From positions 272,858 to 336,857 of the forward strand of contig NZ_BKCF01000004.1 in NCBI RefSeq assembly GCF_009014635.1: a stretch of DNA of 64,000 bases, written 5' to 3'. Shown piece after piece: positions 61,629-64,000 of this stretch. The position numbers and the translations under genes were made by a program. This DNA comes from Patiriisocius marinistellae (lineage in GTDB: Bacteria; Bacteroidota; Bacteroidia; Flavobacteriales; Flavobacteriaceae). The first letter of the stretch is position 1. The number at the start of each line of letters is the position of its first letter. Under the pieces are notes generated by a model. It did not search any database, was not told the origin of the DNA, and worked only from the letters and a program-made list of their open reading frames with translations.

Positions 61629-64000
61629 TTATCTGTTTAAGTATAAATATCCTGCGTAACTATCCTCTCCTGGATTGTCGCCGTTGAATTTAATAATATA
61701 ATAGTATGTTCCTGTAGGAAGTAACTTATCTTTTTCTATAGTTTCTCTTCCTTCAGAAATTCCAACAAATACATTTTCAGTATCGTCAGATCCACCATAT
61801 CCATCTGTTTCAAAAACTAGAACTCCCCAACGGTTATATATCTTAACATTGTTATCTGGGAATTCACTTATTCCTTGGATTAAGAATATATCATTTTGAC
61901 CATTTCCGTCAGGTGATACAGCATTAAATATGATAAATGGTGCATCAACATTAGGTAAAATAGTTACAGTTGGATCATCTGGATTACCATCACCATTAAG
62001 GTCTACGTTTGCTGTTTCAGTTGGATCATCAGATAAGTCAGTAATTTCAGAACCACTAGCTGGTTTACCACTAACTGTTGCTTGATTTACAACTTCACCA
62101 TTATCAATATCTTGTTGAGTTATTGGATAAGTAGCAGTAAAAGTAGTATTATCAACTTCTCCTGGTAATAACTGAGCGATAGGTCCTCCAGAAACTACAA
62201 TTCCTGGTAATGGATCATCTAAAGTAATATTGAATAATGTTACATTTCCAGTATTTGTTACAAAGAAAGTATATTCTATTAACTCACCTACCTCTGTAAT
62301 TCCGTTGGAGTTACCATCAATAAATATACCTGTCTTCTCTACGGCAATTGATGAATCTTGACACAATATTGTGGTCGTAATATCATTTTCAAAATTACTA
62401 TTGTTATCAGATAAATCACTTACTATATTACCCATAGCATCTAAACCTTCGGCAATAGCTTGATTATTTACAAATCCATTATTTACATCATCTTGAATTA
62501 CTGTGTAAATAGCAGAGAAGGTTTCAGTATCACTTTCTCCGGCTAATAATGTTACTGGTCCACCTATTACAGTTACCATTGGATCAGTTACAATAACTTG
62601 TGTCAAAGTTACATTTCCGAGGTTAGTAACTACAAAGTCATATATAATTGTTTCACCTAAATCAACACAACCGTTATTATTTTCATCTACTGGTGTTCCA
62701 GTTTTAATTAAAGCGATAACTGCTTGATTACATAACACTGTAACTGTTGGATCATTTTGAGTATAATCATTATTATCAGACAAATCACTAACAATAACAC
62801 CTGCTGGATTCAATCCAGTAACTTCAGCTTGATTGGTTACTTGCCCATCATTAATATTTGCTTGAGTAACTAAATAAACAGCGGTAAAAGAAGTAGTGTC
62901 TTGATCGCCTGGATTCAATACAATAGGCCCTCCTTGTACATTAACTAATGGGTCATCGATATCTATATTAGTTATAGTCGTGTTACCATTATTAATTACA
63001 CTAAAAGAATACGTAATAGTTTCATCAACATTCGCACAACCATCACCATTTGTATCGTTTACAGTACCTGTTTTAATCAAAGCTATACTATCATTTTGAC
63101 ATAAAGTAGTCACTGTAGGATTATTTCCTGCAGGATTAGTTTCATCAGATATATCATTTACAATAGTTGCGTCTGGTGTTGTACCAAAGACCGTTGCTGT
63201 ATTTGTAAACGAACCTGCATCAATATCAACTTGTTGTATTGAATACACTCCTGTTATAGTTGTGTCATCTTGATCTCCAGGTGCTAATGTAGCAATAGGA
63301 CCTCCAAGTAATATTACATCAATATTAGCATCAGTAACTGTAATATTTGTAAGTGTTACATTACCTGTGTTAATTACTATAAATTGGTAATCGATTGTCT
63401 CAAGTACATCTGTACATCCATTACCATTTTGATCATTAAGTGTTCCTACTTTTAATAAAGCAATACTAGCATCTTGACAAAGTACAGTAACCGTTGGATC
63501 GTCTTCTGAAACAATACTTTCATCTGAAACGTCACTTACTTGTCCAGTAGGTCCGTCTGCAGTTACAGTTGCGGTATTTGTTACATTACCTGCATCAATA
63601 TCCAATTGAGTTATCATATAATCTACTTCGTAATTCCAAATCTCATCAATATCCAATATCATATCAGCATTAGTATCTCCAGATACTGGTCCTGCAATAA
63701 GTCCACCTAAAAGAATATCGTTTAATTCAACATTTGATAAACTTATATTTCCCTCATTCGTCACAGTAAATGTGTAACTAATAGTTTCATTAGGATTTGA
63801 ACATCCATCACCATCAAGGTCATTAAAGATTCCTGTTTTGATAAGACCTATAGCAGCATTTTGAATAATTGTTGTTACTGTTGGGTCATCTGTTGGATCT
63901 CCATTTGTGGTTCCATCTCCATTTGGTGTCTCTGTCCCTTCTGGATCTGTAATAGGATTACCACCAGCATCTGTCCCTGTATCACTCGTATCTGTTACAG
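61629..64000 (-). CDS. Repeat adhesin with gliding-motility C-terminal domain; 5' end outside window
   Basis: A frame open from 61629 to the window end, at least 790 residues, so the N-terminus is missing. It contains five repeats of about 120-130 residues (NDQNGNGCTDV, GNVTLTNI, GGPIATLAPGDQD) with a DxNxNG loop that looks calcium-binding, resembling DUF11/DUF7507-type domains. The last 100 residues, APFIIFNAVSPDGNGQNDIF to YAGYLYLNR, form a type B gliding-motility C-terminal domain for T9SS export. Such proteins are cell-surface adhesins like SprB; the adjacent PorP/SprF gene supports this. Polarity of the gene relative to porP is conserved in the family. Confidence 0.9.
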   Translation of the reverse strand, partial: VTDTSDTGTDAGGNPITDPEGTETPNGDGTTNGDPTDDPTVTTIIQNAAIGLIKTGIFNDLDGDGCSNPNETISYTFTVTNEGNISLSNVELNDILLGGLIAGPVSGDTNADMILDIDEIWNYEVDYMITQLDIDAGNVTNTATVTADGPTGQVSDVSDESIVSEDDPTVTVLCQDASIALLKVGTLNDQNGNGCTDVLETIDYQFIVINTGNVTLTNITVTDANIDVILLGGPIATLAPGDQDDTTITGVYSIQQVDIDAGSFTNTATVFGTTPDATIVNDISDETNPAGNNPTVTTLCQNDSIALIKTGTVNDTNGDGCANVDETITYSFSVINNGNTTITNIDIDDPLVNVQGGPIVLNPGDQDTTSFTAVYLVTQANINDGQVTNQAEVTGLNPAGVIVSDLSDNNDYTQNDPTVTVLCNQAVIALIKTGTPVDENNNGCVDLGETIIYDFVVTNLGNVTLTQVIVTDPMVTVIGGPVTLLAGESDTETFSAIYTVIQDDVNNGFVNNQAIAEGLDAMGNIVSDLSDNNSNFENDITTTILCQDSSIAVEKTGIFIDGNSNGITEVGELIEYTFFVTNTGNVTLFNITLDDPLPGIVVSGGPIAQLLPGEVDNTTFTATYPITQQDIDNGEVVNQATVSGKPASGSEITDLSDDPTETANVDLNGDGNPDDPTVTILPNVDAPFIIFNAVSPDGNGQNDIFLIQGISEFPDNNVKIYNRWGVLVFETDGYGGSDDTENVFVGISEGRETIEKDKLLPTGTYYYIIKFNGDNPGEDSYAGYLYLNR
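61990..63880 (-). repeat. Tandem repeats within the adhesin gene
   Basis: Five copies of about 365-390 bases, read on the minus strand, beginning near 63870, 63480, 63105, 62740 and 62370. Each starts with a CQ(D/N)xSIAL(L/I)K(T/V)G-type segment and holds a NGxGC loop. The first copy is partly at the 5' end. Protein-level repeats; no CRISPR-like spacing. Confidence 0.8.

Noticed and set aside
1..64000. Defence island, prophage, transposon or tRNA genes
   Set aside because: No integrase, transposase, phage structural, restriction or toxin-antitoxin signature was seen, and no cloverleaf could be recognised by eye. An automated tRNA scan could still find one.

Overview
The window looks like a chromosomal segment of a marine-type member of the Flavobacteriaceae (Bacteroidota). 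Support: low G+C (about one third by eye), promoters of the Bacteroidota kind (TTTG, about 20 bases, TAnnTTTG), a C-terminal type IX secretion (T9SS) sorting tail on a very large metallopeptidase, a PorP/SprF protein next to a gliding-motility C-terminal-domain adhesin, and many flavobacterial small families (DUF2795, DUF4199, DUF2911, DUF4177, DUF1853). I see no rRNA, tRNA, CRISPR array, insertion sequence, prophage or recognised defence island.

Layout. 1-8.4 kb (minus): a surface-polysaccharide export locus with Wza-like lipoprotein, Wzc-like tyrosine kinase, UDP-sugar dehydrogenase, epimerase, an ABC-2 exporter pair (Wzm/Wzt with a C-terminal glycan-recognition-type domain) and a truncated sulfotransferase; this suggests a sulfated, acidic glycan. 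8.5-18.1 kb (plus): housekeeping genes (ABC-F ATPase, methyltransferase, LolD-like ATPase, PduO-type cobalamin adenosyltransferase, DUF2795, secA, DUF4199). 18.2-20.8 kb (minus): a translationally coupled sigma factor, anti-sigma factor and secreted protein with an unusual W/E/K/M-rich segment. 21-23.4 kb: DUF2911, Ohr and MeaB. 23.4-27.5 kb: an epimerase and a lipid-linked glycosylation cassette (GT2, duplicated LAB_N protein, ArnT-like GT39). 27.5-33.6 kb: PAP2 phosphatase, MATE exporter, DUF1801/DUF1853 pair, M28 peptidase and PPK2.

33.8-41.2 kb (minus): an NtrC-type sigma-54 activator lacking a DNA-binding domain, an outer-membrane protein, MscS channel, NatAB-like ABC exporter, dnaJ and grpE. 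41.3-48.7 kb (plus): YceI lipoprotein, a 1679-residue T9SS-secreted M36 peptidase with five 80-residue repeats, a small lipoprotein, DoxX-like protein and AlkB. 49.4-55.7 kb: S1/P1 nuclease, then an SPFH (band 7) cluster with very small genes (DUF4177, a 35-residue membrane peptide, a ribbon-helix-helix protein), DUF819 and a DUF4369 lipoprotein. 55.7-58.4 kb (minus): idi-queD-peroxiredoxin-manA as an overlapping operon. 58.5-64 kb (minus): OmpA/PD40 protein, PorP/SprF protein and a repeat adhesin that runs off the window end.

Most genes are ordinary. The observations most worth a second look are a dispersed ten-base motif (CTTCGGAAAT and its C-variant) that seems far too frequent for this base composition, the DNA-binding-domain-less sigma-54 activator, the duplicated LAB_N cassette, the secreted partner of the sigma/anti-sigma pair, and several small genes in and around the SPFH cluster and secA. 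No claim rests on a database search; all family calls are by recognition of motifs.
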